Shown here in pieces: positions 1-8,669 of a stretch of DNA of 60,565 nucleotides. The stretch spans positions 1 through 60,565 of the forward strand of contig CASEQJ010000013.1 in NCBI GenBank assembly GCA_949290055.1. Direction: 5' to 3'. This DNA is from an uncultured Olsenella sp. GTDB taxonomy: Bacteria; Actinomycetota; Coriobacteriia; Coriobacteriales; Atopobiaceae. The notes beneath the pieces are model-generated. The model was not told where the DNA came from and ran no database searches. It saw nothing but the letters and a program-made list of their open reading frames with translations. Numbering within the stretch: the first letter of the stretch is position 1; the number at the start of each line of letters is the position of its first letter. Made by a program: the position numbers and the translations under genes.

Positions 1-274
1 AGGGGCCGATGGCGCTGTTGAACTGCACCCGGAAGCCCCGGTTGACGTGGACCTTCCCCTGGTCGTCCTCCCAGGGCACCCGGAACTTGATAATCCGCTC
101 TGGCTCCACCAGACAGTCCATGACCCCCTCCTCGATATACTCCGGGTGGCGGTCCACCACCGGCGAGAGGGAGGCCAGCACCTCCCGCACCGCCTGGTGG
201 AACTCCGGCTCCGCCGGGTTCCTCCGGACCACCCGCTCCATGAGCTGAGACAAATACTCGTTTTCGATTCGCAT
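1..274 (-). CDS. gdhA: NADP-type glutamate dehydrogenase, N-terminal part (runs off left edge)
   Basis: Ninety-one codons are present, from an ATG at 272-274 preceded by a GGAGGGAG ribosome-binding site, and the frame is open to the window edge. The translation starts MRIENEYLSQLMERVV and reaches ERIIKFRVPWEDDQG and VNRGFRVQFNSAIGP, the N-terminal hallmark of hexameric glutamate dehydrogenases, just before the glycine-rich substrate-binding segment. The enzyme interconverts 2-oxoglutarate plus ammonia and glutamate in the cytoplasm. The catalytic lysine and nucleotide-binding domain lie outside the window. Codon use and the AT-rich upstream region match the VanX-like gene next door, not the rest of the window, so this gene probably belongs to the foreign left segment. 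Confidence 0.9.
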   Translation of the reverse strand, partial: MRIENEYLSQLMERVVRRNPAEPEFHQAVREVLASLSPVVDRHPEYIEEGVMDCLVEPERIIKFRVPWEDDQGKVHVNRGFRVQFNSAIGP

Positions 275-363
275 GTTCTCCCTCCACGATCCTCAGATTG
301 AACCAGCGGCCAGCGCCGCCTCCTGTCCCGCTCCCGCCGGAAGCGGCAGTGGATTTCTTTTAT

Positions 364-392
364 ATGATAACGCTTTACTGCGCAAAAATCAA
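364..392 (-). promoter_or_regulatory. Candidate promoter for gdhA
   Basis: On the minus strand there is a -35 TTGATT at 387-392, a 17-nt spacer and a -10 TATCAT at 364-369, about 90 nt before the gdhA start. The surroundings (about 350-480) are strongly AT-rich, unlike any other intergenic region here. A second possible -35, TTGACA, lies at 424-429. Apart from this promoter and the terminator at 546-596, I see nothing else in the 275-643 gap. Confidence 0.4.
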
Positions 393-545
393 TCCATATT
401 CATTACTTTTTTGCTCAAAATCATGTCAAAATCGTTCCAATATTATATTTTTGTGTATTTTATCCGAAATTTTAAAAAATTATTCGCGAGACTTTGGGAC
501 CCTCACACCTGTGGAAAACGCCTGGGCGCTCAGCCGTCCGCCGTG

Positions 546-596
546 GAAAAACCCGGACGCGGGGCAGAGATTTTTCTCCGCCCCGCATCCGGGTTT
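546..596 (-). terminator. Rho-independent terminator of the VanX-like gene
   Basis: A long stem built on AACCCGGA-GCGGGGC and its complement, with an A/T-rich loop and a run of T on the minus strand, lies about 50 nt past the stop codon at 644. Confidence 0.8.
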
Positions 597-643
597 GTTC
601 TTGTATTCCTCCCCGGCCCCAGCCGGCTCGGTCTTGTCATTCC

Positions 644-3600
644 CTACTTGACGTAGCCCTCGCTGTCGAAGGTGCAGCTCTCGCCGCCCACCTGGTAGGT
701 CCCGCCTGTGTAGTAGGAGCCGTCGGCGGCGCGGTAGCGCCAGCCGTTGTCGTCCTTTTTCCACCCCTCCACGCTGACGCCCTTCGTCAGGTAGGAGGTC
801 AGGCCGATGGCCTCCCGGGTCTCGTCGTCCTGGAAGTGCCACCACTCGGAGGTCAGCCCCCGCATCCCCACGCCGGTCATGTACTGCTCCAGCAGCTTGG
901 CGTTGTCGTTGTTTCGATAGGCGGCGGCGTACCAGCTCAGGTCGTGGATGGGGGCCTGCATCTCCAGCTCCTCCCCGGCGGCGATGTCCACCAAGGTCAG
1001 GTCCAGGGCAATGCCCCGGTTGTGGGCAGACACCGATGCGGCCAGGAAACTGCCGATGCCGAAGCGGCCGTCGGTCATCACCTGGCGGTAGGTCAGCACC
1101 GGCTCCGTCTCCTCCGCCGGGGTCCCGTCGTCGGCCTGGCTCTCGTCCGAGGGCGGAAGGGCGGCCTCCCCCTCCTGGTCCGAAGCGTCCGTCAACCCCG
1201 CCTCATCAGCGGGGATCTCCCCGGATGAAGGTTCCTCCGGAGGCAGCACCGGTTCCCCGGGAGTCTCGCTCTGATCCGTCCCAGCGGCTTCCTGGGCCTC
1301 CTGGGCGGCCATTGCCTCCTGAATGGCGGGGACCGTGGCCGGGTCCACCAGCTCCTCTGTCTCCGGGTCTATCAAAAGCCCCGTGGGCAGGTCGATGGAC
1401 CAGCCGGTGATGGGCTCGATGGGCCGCCCCTCCTCGTCCAGGTCCGGCACCGCCGTATCCAGCACCAGGGAGGTGGTGTCGTAGAGGTAGCGGGTGGCCT
1501 CGTTGGGGCGGAAGGCGTCGTAGATCCGCAGCCGGTAGCCGTCGGCCTCGGCGGCCAAGGCGGCCTTCATCAGCTTCTGGGCGCAGGGGTACAGATAGGG
1601 GGCCAGGCAGGTCCCGTCAGCCAGCCCCACATTCTCATAGCCCTGGATCACCTGTCCCGTGACGTCCTGGATGGGGTACTCGTGGACCCGGAAGACGGAC
1701 TGTCTGGCGTTGGGGATGGCGTACTCGCACAGGTCTCCCAGGTACTCCGGCAGGTCGATCATACAGAAGCCGCTGTCCACATAGCCGTAGTCCTCCCCAA
1801 AGCGGACGTAGAAGAACCCGTCCTCCTCACCCAGCACGCACAGGCAGGTGCCGGCGGGGACGGTGTCCACGCTCTCCATGGCCCCCGCCACCTCGTAGAA
1901 TCCCACGTCAATCACCGGCCAAACAGAGCAGTAGAGGGGGGAGAAGTCTGCCCGGAAGGAGACCTCCCCGGGCTGGGCGGCAAAAAACTCCGCCCCCACC
2001 TGGATGGTGTCCTCGGCGGCATCTCTGTGGCGGGCCACCACCCGGTAGAGGTGGGAGGAGCCGGAGTCCAGGCGGCCGGTCTCATAGCGGAGCTCCCCCT
2101 CCCTGTCCACTTGAGCCAGAGTCTCCCAGCCCGCCTGGGCGTCGGACCACTCCTGAAGCTCGTAGTAATCCCCCTTGGTCTCGTTCCAGCGGAGGGTGTA
2201 GCAGCGGGTATCCTCTCCGGGCAGGCATTCCAGGGAGAGCTGGTTGCCAAGGAGCTGTTCCTTCTCCACGGTAACGCTCTCCGCCCAGGGGCCGCAGAGG
2301 CGGTAGCCCTCCCCCTGAGCGCACAGCCGCACGTCCACCTCCGCGGGGGCGTCGTAGGCGGGCATGTTCACATCCTGTCCAAAGACCACCTGGGCCTCGC
2401 CCGCCCCGGCCTCCGCCCAGAGGGTGAAGTCCCCGGAGACGATCTCGCAGTAGTCCCCCCCGCCCGTCCAGCGGAGGGTCAGGGTCTTGTCCTCCGCATC
2501 CACCCGGGCGTCCAGCTGAGGGGCGGCGGGGGCCTGGGCCTCCACCGTCAGACGGACAGAGCTCCGGCTGAGGGTCCGGCGCTCCATTCCCAGCAGATTT
2601 CTCCCATGGGCCGCCGCCCGGAGCTCCACCTCCAAGGGCCCATCCAGGGACACCCCTGGGAGCAGGGCCTCCGGCGTATCATACTCCCCCTGGGCCAGTA
2701 CCTGGCCGCCGTCGGCGTTCCGGACGGTGAGCAGGTATCGCTCCGCCCCCTCCGCCACCCACACGAGCGCCGCCTCGAGCTCGTCGGCCGCCTCGCGCAG
2801 GACGCTCTCCATGTGCTTGAGCGCGCCCTCGTCAGTGCCCTGCGTGGCGGCGTCCAGCAGCTCCTCTCGCAGCTCCGTCTCGAGCGAGGCGAGCTGGTCG
2901 GCGCGCTGGGAGCGAAGGGCCGTAAAGGCGCTCGCGAGCTGGACGGACAGGTAGTGCGCCACGGAGTCGAGCAGGCGCGCGTCCTCCTTGAGCAGCGGGT
3001 GGAGCCGCCGCCAGCCCACCTCTATGATCGCTATCACGTGGCCGCCAAACCACACGGGCACCACCATGAAGCTCGTGAAGGGCGGCAGCATGGAGCTCCT
3101 CACGCGCAGCACCTCGCGCGTCTCCTCGCTCACGACCTCGCGCGTCGTGAGCCGGCCCTGGCGCAGCGCGTCGGGGGACGGGGCGACCACCCGCAGGCGC
3201 ACCGTGCGGCCGTCGCGCACGGCAACGCGCTCTATGCTTCTCCCAAACGGCATAAAGCGCGCCATGCGCTCGCCCAGAAGCGAGCTCGAGACGCCCCTCA
3301 GGCGAAACCCGTCCGCCTCCGAGAGGTAGACGAGCGTGCCGTCCGCCTCCATGGTCTCCGTGAGCTCCTCGAGAACGCGACCAAAGAGCGCCTGCAGGTC
3401 GTCGGCGTCTATCGTGTCCAGGACAATGTTCAGCGTGCCGGAGAGGCGGTGGTTCGCGCGGCGGAGGTCCTGGAGGGCGCGCTCGGTCTCGCGCCCGGGC
3501 AGCGCCCCCTCGTCGACGGGGAGCGCCAGCAGGAGGTACGTCTCGCCCGGGGCGCGCACCGCGTCGCAGCGGACGCGCACCTCGACGGGCCTGCCGGAGG

Positions 3601-3901
3601 CCGAGGCGCAGGGCACGCGCGCCGCCGTGCCGTCGGTCGGAAAGGGCAGCGCCGCGACCGAGAAGGGCCCGAGCGCGCCGTCAGCGTCCCCCGAGGGAAA
3701 GAGCAGGCGAATGTCAGAGCCGACGAGGGCGTCCGGCACGGGAAAGAGCTCCGTGGCCTCGTCGTTGGCGAGCAGGACGCGACCGGTTCCGTCAAAGGCG
3801 AGAATGGCCTCGCAGCTGAGCTGCAGCAGCTTTGAGAGCGTGCCGACGACGCTTCCCTCGCCGATGCCCTCCACGCGCCTGCTGAGTCCGCGCTGCGCCA
3901 T
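644..3901 (-). CDS. Chimeric ORF: PAS-GAF sensor N-terminus joined to VanX-family dipeptidase
   Basis: A continuous 1085-codon frame that appears to be two unrelated genes. Residues 1-382 (ATG at 3899-3901, RBS GGGGAGGGG) read as a cytoplasmic sensor in the local high-GC style: a PAS-like segment near 20-130, a GAF-like domain near 155-335 and a coiled coil. Its output domain is missing. From about residue 383 the style changes to repeated beta-sandwich (FN3-like) segments and an SH3-like region near 650-720. A VanX/M15D D-Ala-D-Ala dipeptidase domain follows, with IYDAFRP near 785, SAHNRGIALDL near 955 (zinc ligands His and Asp) and SEWWHF near 1015 (catalytic Glu and zinc His). A Pro/Glu-rich insert lies near 860-930, and a choline-binding-type repeat (GWKKDDNGWRY) ends the protein. 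The dipeptidase half was presumably a secreted wall enzyme whose signal peptide is lost. The frame is real, but a single functional protein is doubtful. Confidence 0.6.
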   Translation of the reverse strand: MAQRGLSRRVEGIGEGSVVGTLSKLLQLSCEAILAFDGTGRVLLANDEATELFPVPDALVGSDIRLLFPSGDADGALGPFSVAALPFPTDGTAARVPCASASGRPVEVRVRCDAVRAPGETYLLLALPVDEGALPGRETERALQDLRRANHRLSGTLNIVLDTIDADDLQALFGRVLEELTETMEADGTLVYLSEADGFRLRGVSSSLLGERMARFMPFGRSIERVAVRDGRTVRLRVVAPSPDALRQGRLTTREVVSEETREVLRVRSSMLPPFTSFMVVPVWFGGHVIAIIEVGWRRLHPLLKEDARLLDSVAHYLSVQLASAFTALRSQRADQLASLETELREELLDAATQGTDEGALKHMESVLREAADELEAALVWVAEGAERYLLTVRNADGGQVLAQGEYDTPEALLPGVSLDGPLEVELRAAAHGRNLLGMERRTLSRSSVRLTVEAQAPAAPQLDARVDAEDKTLTLRWTGGGDYCEIVSGDFTLWAEAGAGEAQVVFGQDVNMPAYDAPAEVDVRLCAQGEGYRLCGPWAESVTVEKEQLLGNQLSLECLPGEDTRCYTLRWNETKGDYYELQEWSDAQAGWETLAQVDREGELRYETGRLDSGSSHLYRVVARHRDAAEDTIQVGAEFFAAQPGEVSFRADFSPLYCSVWPVIDVGFYEVAGAMESVDTVPAGTCLCVLGEEDGFFYVRFGEDYGYVDSGFCMIDLPEYLGDLCEYAIPNARQSVFRVHEYPIQDVTGQVIQGYENVGLADGTCLAPYLYPCAQKLMKAALAAEADGYRLRIYDAFRPNEATRYLYDTTSLVLDTAVPDLDEEGRPIEPITGWSIDLPTGLLIDPETEELVDPATVPAIQEAMAAQEAQEAAGTDQSETPGEPVLPPEEPSSGEIPADEAGLTDASDQEGEAALPPSDESQADDGTPAEETEPVLTYRQVMTDGRFGIGSFLAASVSAHNRGIALDLTLVDIAAGEELEMQAPIHDLSWYAAAYRNNDNAKLLEQYMTGVGMRGLTSEWWHFQDDETREAIGLTSYLTKGVSVEGWKKDDNGWRYRAADGSYYTGGTYQVGGESCTFDSEGYVK
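2735..2775. other. Junction between foreign left segment and resident chromosome
   Basis: Within these bases the minus-strand coding style switches from GAGCTCGAG-rich codons typical of the rest of the window to CTG/CTC, TCC and CCC-rich codons seen at 1-2730. Protein homology type changes at the same place (sensor coiled coil to beta-sandwich). The crossover lies near GTGGGTGGCGGAG, a short GC-rich string that could have allowed a misjoin. No mobile-element ends or target duplication are visible. Confidence 0.55.
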
Positions 3902-3971
3902 GTCCGTCCCCTCCCCGTGGTTCTTCTCGGCTAGCGTACCACGGCCGCGCGCGGGCCGCGGCGGCAGGGCC

Positions 3972-4199
3972 GACTCTAGGAACTCCCGGCCTTGTCATGC
4001 AGCGTTCTAGAAATCGTCGCCCTTGTCAGGCAACGTTCTAGGAAATCAGGGTCTTGCTGTCAGCTCGTCTAGAAATCACAACCCTTGGCGAGAAGAACTC
4101 TAGGAATTCGCGACCTTGTCTGCCACACGGCCCTTCTCGCCCGACAAGGGCCGCGATTCCTAGAAGGCCCTGGGACAAGGGCGGGAAATCCTAGACAAC
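3972..4199. repeat. 31-bp tandem repeat array A1, five direct plus two inverted units
   Basis: Units follow the pattern TCTAGGAA, 6-8 nt, CCTTGTC, and their TCTA cores fall at 3975, 4006, 4037, 4068 and 4099, exactly 31 bp apart. After a short gap two inverted units follow, with TAGA cores at 4161 and 4192, again 31 bp apart. The units are degenerate outside the two boxes and there are no spacers. The array lies between the sensor gene start and the tRNA-Leu terminator. A second array of the same family is at 57031-57316. Confidence 0.9.
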
Positions 4200-4210
4200 C
4201 GCTCCGCATA

Positions 4211-4246
4211 CGAAAACGGGCCCCTCTCGGGGCCCGTCTGCTTTCG
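4211..4246 (-). terminator. Terminator of tRNA-Leu
   Basis: On the minus strand a perfect stem ACGGGCCCC / GGGGCCCGT with a GAGA loop (4216-4237) is followed by TTTTCG, directly after the tRNA 3' end. Confidence 0.85.
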
Positions 4247-4337
4247 TGGTGTCGGAGGCGGGACTTGAACCCGCACGACCTTTTAGTCAGTCACTAGCAC
4301 CTCAAGCTAGCGCGTCTGCCAATTCCGCCACTCCGAC
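4247..4337 (-). tRNA. tRNA-Leu (anticodon GAG)
   Basis: The minus strand folds as a class II tRNA. The acceptor stem is GTCGGAG / CTCCGAC. The anticodon stem CTAGC / GCTAG carries loop TTGAGGT with anticodon GAG, a long variable arm follows, and the T-arm contains GGTTCAAGTCC. The discriminator A and an encoded CCA lie at 4247-4250. It decodes CUC and CUU, CUC being a heavily used codon in this genome. Confidence 0.95.
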
Positions 4338-4364
4338 TTGTCACTGCGCTTTCGCGCAAGGGAT

Positions 4365-4393
4365 AGTATGCACCACTCCCCCGGCGCGCGCAA
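4365..4393 (-). promoter_or_regulatory. Candidate tRNA-Leu promoter
   Basis: A -35 TTGCGC at 4388-4393, a 17-nt spacer and a -10 CATACT at 4365-4370 lie about 28 nt before the tRNA 5' end. Confidence 0.4.
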
Positions 4394-4404
4394 CCCCCAA
4401 TTTC

Positions 4405-4438
4405 AAAAATGGCGTCCCCGCACAAAACGGGGACGCCA
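4405..4438 (-). terminator. Terminator of the opp operon
   Basis: On the minus strand, stem TGGCGTCCCCG / CGGGGACGCCA with a TTTTGTG loop is followed by TTTTTG, about 30 nt after the oppF stop. The word GTTCTTCTCGG sits between stop and stem. Confidence 0.85.
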
Positions 4439-4467
4439 GGCTTCACAGAGCCGAGAAGAACCTCTGG

Positions 4468-5490
4468 CTAGAGCTCAATCGAGGTCTCCTTGATTGGGTT
4501 CACCGCGGCGCAGTGGCACGCGCAGAAGTGGCCGGGCGCGACCTCGCGCAGCTCGGGGCGCTGCTCAGAGCAGATCCTCTGCGCGATTGGGCAGCGCGTG
4601 TGGAAGCGGCATCCGCTCGGCGGGTTGATCGGCGAGGGCGGGTCACCCGGCAGGATGATGCGCTTGCGGGAGTGCTGGACGTCCGGGTCGGGCACCGGCA
4701 CAGCCGAGAGCAGCGACTGCGTGTAGGGATGGTGCGGCTCGTCGTAGAGCGTCTTCCAGTCGGAGTACTCCATGAGGTTGCCGAGGTACATCACGGCCAC
4801 GCGGTCGGAGATGTGCTGGACGACGGAGAGGTCGTGCGCGATGAAGAGGTACGCGGTGCCAAACTCGTCCTGCAGGTCCTTCAGCAGGTTGAGCACCTGG
4901 GCCTGGATGGAGACGTCGAGGGCCGAGACCGGCTCGTCGCAGATGATGAGCTTCGGGCGCAGGGCGAAGGCGCGGGCGATGCCCACGCGCTGGCGCTGGC
5001 CACCCGAGAACTCGTGCGGGTAGCGGTTGATGTGCTCGGGGTTGAGGCCCACGATGTCGAGCAGGTGACGCACGTGGTCCATGCGCTGGGCCTTGTCGGG
5101 CATGTCACCGTGAATCACCAGCGGCTCGGAGACGATCTCGCCGATGGTCATGCGCGGATTCAGGCTCGCGTAGGGGTCCTGGAAGATGTACTGCATGTCA
5201 TGGCGCATCTTCTTGAGCTCTTTGCCCTTGAGCTTTGAGACGTCCTGCCCGTCAAAGACGACGGTGCCGCTCGTGGGCTCGGTGAGGCGCATGATGCAGC
5301 GGCCCGTGGTGGACTTGCCGCAGCCGGACTCGCCAACCAGGCCGAAGGTCTCGCCGGGATAGATGTCAAAGCTGATGTCGTCCACGGCATGGACGCGCCC
5401 GCCGCCGCGGCCGAAGACGCCACCCTCGACGGGGAAATCCTTGCAGAGGTGCTCGACGTGCAGCAGGGGCTCGCGCTTCTCGTCAGCCAT
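4468..5490 (-). CDS. oppF: Oligopeptide ABC transporter ATP-binding protein OppF
   Basis: This 340-residue ATPase is one of the two nucleotide-binding subunits that power OppBC peptide import at the inner face of the membrane. Walker [10 protein letters not shown] is at residues 53-61, the ABC signature [15 protein letters not shown] near 160 and Walker [13 protein letters not shown] near 180. The C-terminal oligopeptide/dipeptide domain contains [14 protein letters not shown]. The start ATG overlaps the oppD stop as TAATG, implying translational coupling. It is the last gene of oppABCDF and is followed by a strong terminator. The substrate class (peptide rather than nickel) is inferred from family and from the OppA neighbour. 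Confidence 0.93.
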   Translation of the reverse strand: MADEKREPLLHVEHLCKDFPVEGGVFGRGGGRVHAVDDISFDIYPGETFGLVGESGCGKSTTGRCIMRLTEPTSGTVVFDGQDVSKLKGKELKKMRHDMQYIFQDPYASLNPRMTIGEIVSEPLVIHGDMPDKAQRMDHVRHLLDIVGLNPEHINRYPHEFSGGQRQRVGIARAFALRPKLIICDEPVSALDVSIQAQVLNLLKDLQDEFGTAYLFIAHDLSVVQHISDRVAVMYLGNLMEYSDWKTLYDEPHHPYTQSLLSAVPVPDPDVQHSRKRIILPGDPPSPINPPSGCRFHTRCPIAQRICSEQRPELREVAPGHFCACHCAAVNPIKETSIEL

Positions 5491-6596
5491 TAGGCCTCGC
5501 CCCCTTCCTTGACGTCAGAACGCGAGGTCTTGGGCGCGTTCTTCTCGACAAACGCGACGTCGCCCGAGAAGTGGCAGCGGGAGTAGTGGCCGGTCTCGGT
5601 GACGTGGAGCTCGGGCATCTCGGTCCTGCATCGGTCGGTTGCGTACGGGCAGCGCGGCGAGAAGGGACATCCGCTTGGCAGGTTCACCAGCGAGGGCGGG
5701 TTCCCCTCGATCGGGGTGAGCGCCGTCTTCTCGTCGCCTGCCGGCTTGGGGATGGAGCGGACGAGGCCCCAGGTGTAGGGATGCACCGGCTCGTAGAAGA
5801 TCTCCTCGGCGGTGCCGAACTCCACGGGGTGACCGGCGTACATGACCATGATCTTGTCGGCCACGTCGGCGACGACGCCGAGGTCGTGCGTGATGAGGAT
5901 GATGGCGTTGCCGTTGGTCTGCTGCATCTCCTTCATCAGCTCGATGATCTGCGCCTGGATGGTCACGTCGAGGGCCGTGGTAGGCTCGTCGGCGATGAGG
6001 ATATCGGGGTCGCAGGCGAGTGCCATGGCGATCATGACGCGCTGGCGCATGCCACCGGAGAACTGGTGCGGATAGTCCTTGACGCGCTGCTCGGGATTGG
6101 GGATGCCCACCATGTCGAGAAGCTCGACGGCACGCTCAAGGGCCTGCTGCTTGGTGTAGCCGCGGTGCAGGCGAAGCCCCTCCCCGAGCTGGTGTCCGAT
6201 CGTGTAGACCGGGTTCAGCGAGGTCATGGGGTCCTGGAAGACCATCGCGATGTCGTTGCCGCGGATGTGCTGCATCTCCTCCTCGCTCATCTCGAGCAGG
6301 GAGCGGCCGCGGTAGCGGACGTCACCGCCCTCGATCCTGCCCGGGGGCATGTCGATGAGGCCCATGATGGTCTTGGCCGTGACGGACTTGCCCGAGCCGG
6401 ACTCGCCGACCACGCCCAGGGTCTCACCGCGGTCGAGCGTGTAGGAGACGCCGTCGACGGCCTTGACCACGCCGTCCTGGGTGTGGAAGTACATCTTGAG
6501 GTCGTCGACCTCGAGGAGGTGGGAGCCCTCGGGGACCGGCTGGTTCTTGAGGTCGAGCGCCGGGTCCAGGGCGCGCTTCTTCTTGCCGAATGCCAT
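5490..6596 (-). CDS. oppD: Oligopeptide ABC transporter ATP-binding protein OppD
   Basis: A 368-residue ATPase paired with OppF. The chosen start [12 protein letters not shown] is the ATG that overlaps the oppC stop as TAATG; a longer open frame upstream lies inside oppC and is not coding. Visible motifs are Walker [10 protein letters not shown], signature [15 protein letters not shown], Walker [13 protein letters not shown] and the C-terminal [16 protein letters not shown] segment of the oligopeptide family. It hydrolyses ATP to drive peptide uptake through OppB-OppC. Confidence 0.93.
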   Translation of the reverse strand: MAFGKKKRALDPALDLKNQPVPEGSHLLEVDDLKMYFHTQDGVVKAVDGVSYTLDRGETLGVVGESGSGKSVTAKTIMGLIDMPPGRIEGGDVRYRGRSLLEMSEEEMQHIRGNDIAMVFQDPMTSLNPVYTIGHQLGEGLRLHRGYTKQQALERAVELLDMVGIPNPEQRVKDYPHQFSGGMRQRVMIAMALACDPDILIADEPTTALDVTIQAQIIELMKEMQQTNGNAIILITHDLGVVADVADKIMVMYAGHPVEFGTAEEIFYEPVHPYTWGLVRSIPKPAGDEKTALTPIEGNPPSLVNLPSGCPFSPRCPYATDRCRTEMPELHVTETGHYSRCHFSGDVAFVEKNAPKTSRSDVKEGGEA

Positions 6597-7516
6597 TATG
6601 CGTCCTTCATCTTGACGTCGAGTGCGTCGCGCAGGCCGTCGCCCAGAAGCGAGAAGGCCAGCACGGTGGTGAGGATGGCGAGACCCGGCAGAATCATGAG
6701 CCACGGCTCGGTCTGCAGGAAGGTCTGGCCGTCCTGGATCATGGTGCCCCACGAGGGCGTGGGCGGGGTGACGCCCATGCCGAGGTAGGACAGGGCGCTC
6801 TCGGTGAGGATGGCGCCGCCGATGTTCATCGTCGCGTAGACCACGATGGAGGCCACCGAGTTGGGGAAGATGTGACGTGCGACGATGCGCAGGTCGGACG
6901 CACCCATGGCGCGCGCGGCGTCGACGTAGTCGTTCTCCTTGATGGAGAGGATCGCCGAGCGGAAGACGCGGGCGATGGACGGCCATCCGAGGATGCCGAT
7001 GGCGATGAAGACGTTCTGCAGGCTTCTGCCTATGACCGCGATGAGCGCGATGACGAAGAGCGTGTACGGAAAGGCGAGGAACATGTCGGCGAGGCGCATG
7101 ATGATGGTGTCCCAGATTCCGCCGTAGTAGGCGGCGATGGCGCCCATGACCAGGCCGATGGCCGTGGAGATGAGCGTGGCCACCACGCCGACGGTGAGCG
7201 AGACGCGCGCGCCGTAGATGACGCGGACGAGCACGTCGCGACCAGAGGCGTCCGTGCCGAAGGGGTGCTCGAGCGACGGAGCGAGGCGGGCGTTGGAGGC
7301 AGCCGTGGCGGTGTCGATGGCCGTGGGCGAGCCGAGCAGCTGCGGGGCCCAGAGGTCTGCCGTGACGGCCACGAGGATCACGAAGATGATCCAGGCGGCA
7401 CCAATCATGGCGAGCTTGTTCTTGCGCAGGCGCGCCCAGGCGTCGCCCCAGAGGGTGCGGGAGCTGGAAGGCGCCGACTCCTCCGGCTGCACGGTGGTGT
7501 TCATGGTGTCACTCAT
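6596..7516 (-). CDS. oppC: Oligopeptide ABC transporter permease OppC
   Basis: This 306-residue inner-membrane permease starts MSDTMNTTVQPEES. An N-terminal cytoplasmic tail is followed by a first membrane helix (MIGAAWIIFVILVAV), a periplasmic stretch with the family pattern HPFGTDASGRDVLVRV, and five further helices. The EAA-like coupling loop ARAMGASDLRIVARHIFPN contacts the ATPases. It is seven bases downstream of oppB and overlaps oppD by one base. Confidence 0.93.
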   Translation of the reverse strand: MSDTMNTTVQPEESAPSSSRTLWGDAWARLRKNKLAMIGAAWIIFVILVAVTADLWAPQLLGSPTAIDTATAASNARLAPSLEHPFGTDASGRDVLVRVIYGARVSLTVGVVATLISTAIGLVMGAIAAYYGGIWDTIIMRLADMFLAFPYTLFVIALIAVIGRSLQNVFIAIGILGWPSIARVFRSAILSIKENDYVDAARAMGASDLRIVARHIFPNSVASIVVYATMNIGGAILTESALSYLGMGVTPPTPSWGTMIQDGQTFLQTEPWLMILPGLAILTTVLAFSLLGDGLRDALDVKMKDA

Positions 7517-7523
7517 GGGTTTC

Positions 7524-8561
7524 CTATCCCTCCTTCTTGGGCGACCCGTAGCGGATGCGCGGGTCGAGGAAGGCGTAGCTCACGTCGACGAGCAGGTTGA
7601 TGATCATGACCACGACGACGATGACCGTGACGCCGCCCAGCACGATGGGCCAGTCGCGCTGCGTGATCGCGCGATAGATCTCCATGCCCACGCCCGGCCA
7701 GTTGAAGACCGTCTCGGTGAGGATGGCACCGGAGAGCATGGCGCCGAAGTCGATGCCGATGTAGGTGATGACCGGGATGAGGGCGTTCTTGAGCGCGTGG
7801 TGCAGGATGATGCCCCCGCGCGAGAGGCCCTTGGCCTTGGCGGTCACGATGTAGTCCTGGTTCATGACCTCAAGCAGCTGGGAGCGCATGATGCGCGCCG
7901 TGTAGGCCGTGGAGACCGACGCGAGCGTGATCGCGGGCAGGATGTAGTAGACCCAGCCCTGAAACTCCGCATGGGCGCCTCCCGCACCGGAGATGGGCAG
8001 GTAGAAGGCACCACCGGTGACGTTCTTGAGGAAGACGCCAAAGAAGAGCTGCAGCAGCATGCCGAGCCAGAACGCCGGCATGGCTACGAGGACCGACGTC
8101 ACGAGCGTCACGAGCACGTCCCAGAACGAGTAGCGCTTGACGGCCGAGACTATGCCGGCGCCTATGCCGACCACCGCCTCTATGCAGATGGCGAGCGCCG
8201 CCAGACGTACCGTGTAGGGGTACTTCTCCAATAGGATGTCCGTGACGTCAAGGCCGCGCGAGTAGCTCGTACCCAGGTCGCCATGCAGAAGACCGTTCAG
8301 GTAGTTGAAGTACTGCTTCCAGACCGGCGTGGGGATCGTGTCACCGTTCTCGTCATAGATGGCGTTGCCGTCCTCGTCGGTCTCGATGAGGCCCTGGGCG
8401 GCACGGATGGCGGTGTCGGTCTCCTCGCTCACGGCCTTGCCGCCCGTGATGAGCAGGACGGGGTCACCCGGAACGATATTCTGCAAAGCGAACAGGATGA
8501 TGGTCACACCGAGAAAGACCGGTATGAACTGGACGACGCGCTTGAGGATGTACTTTCCCAT
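7524..8561 (-). CDS. oppB: Oligopeptide ABC transporter permease OppB
   Basis: This 345-residue inner-membrane permease starts MGKYILKRVVQFIPV, the usual OppB opening helix, and contains six predicted membrane helices. The coupling loop is YIVTAKAKGLSRGGIILHHALKN. The extracytoplasmic loop after helix 1 (residues about 40-110) is longer and more acidic than in typical OppB proteins. It is second in the operon, separated from oppA by about 110 bases holding a stable hairpin. Confidence 0.93.
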   Translation of the reverse strand: MGKYILKRVVQFIPVFLGVTIILFALQNIVPGDPVLLITGGKAVSEETDTAIRAAQGLIETDEDGNAIYDENGDTIPTPVWKQYFNYLNGLLHGDLGTSYSRGLDVTDILLEKYPYTVRLAALAICIEAVVGIGAGIVSAVKRYSFWDVLVTLVTSVLVAMPAFWLGMLLQLFFGVFLKNVTGGAFYLPISGAGGAHAEFQGWVYYILPAITLASVSTAYTARIMRSQLLEVMNQDYIVTAKAKGLSRGGIILHHALKNALIPVITYIGIDFGAMLSGAILTETVFNWPGVGMEIYRAITQRDWPIVLGGVTVIVVVVMIINLLVDVSYAFLDPRIRYGSPKKEG

Positions 8562-8606
8562 GGATACTCCGTAATCTGCAAGCCTGCGGCACGCGAACCG
8601 ACCGAG

Positions 8607-8639
8607 CGGCGGGACGCCGACAACCGACGTCCCGCCGCC
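8607..8639 (-). promoter_or_regulatory. Intercistronic hairpin between oppA and oppB
   Basis: An 11-bp perfect stem GCGGCGGGACG / CGTCCCGCCGC with an 11-nt loop and no T run. Such a hairpin often protects the oppA segment of the mRNA, allowing more binding protein than permease. That role is inference from other opp operons. Confidence 0.5.
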
Positions 8640-8669
8640 GTGGCGATGCCGACCGCAGACTCAGCTGGC

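Noticed and set aside
644..2755. Vancomycin-resistance vanX
   Set aside because: Only the dipeptidase domain is present, with wall-binding repeats and FN3-like regions. There are no vanH, vanA, vanR or vanS partners, so a general wall or peptide hydrolase is more likely.
3972..4199. CRISPR array
   Set aside because: The 31-bp period consists of degenerate tandem units with no unique spacers, and half the units are inverted. No cas genes are nearby. The same applies to 57031-57316.
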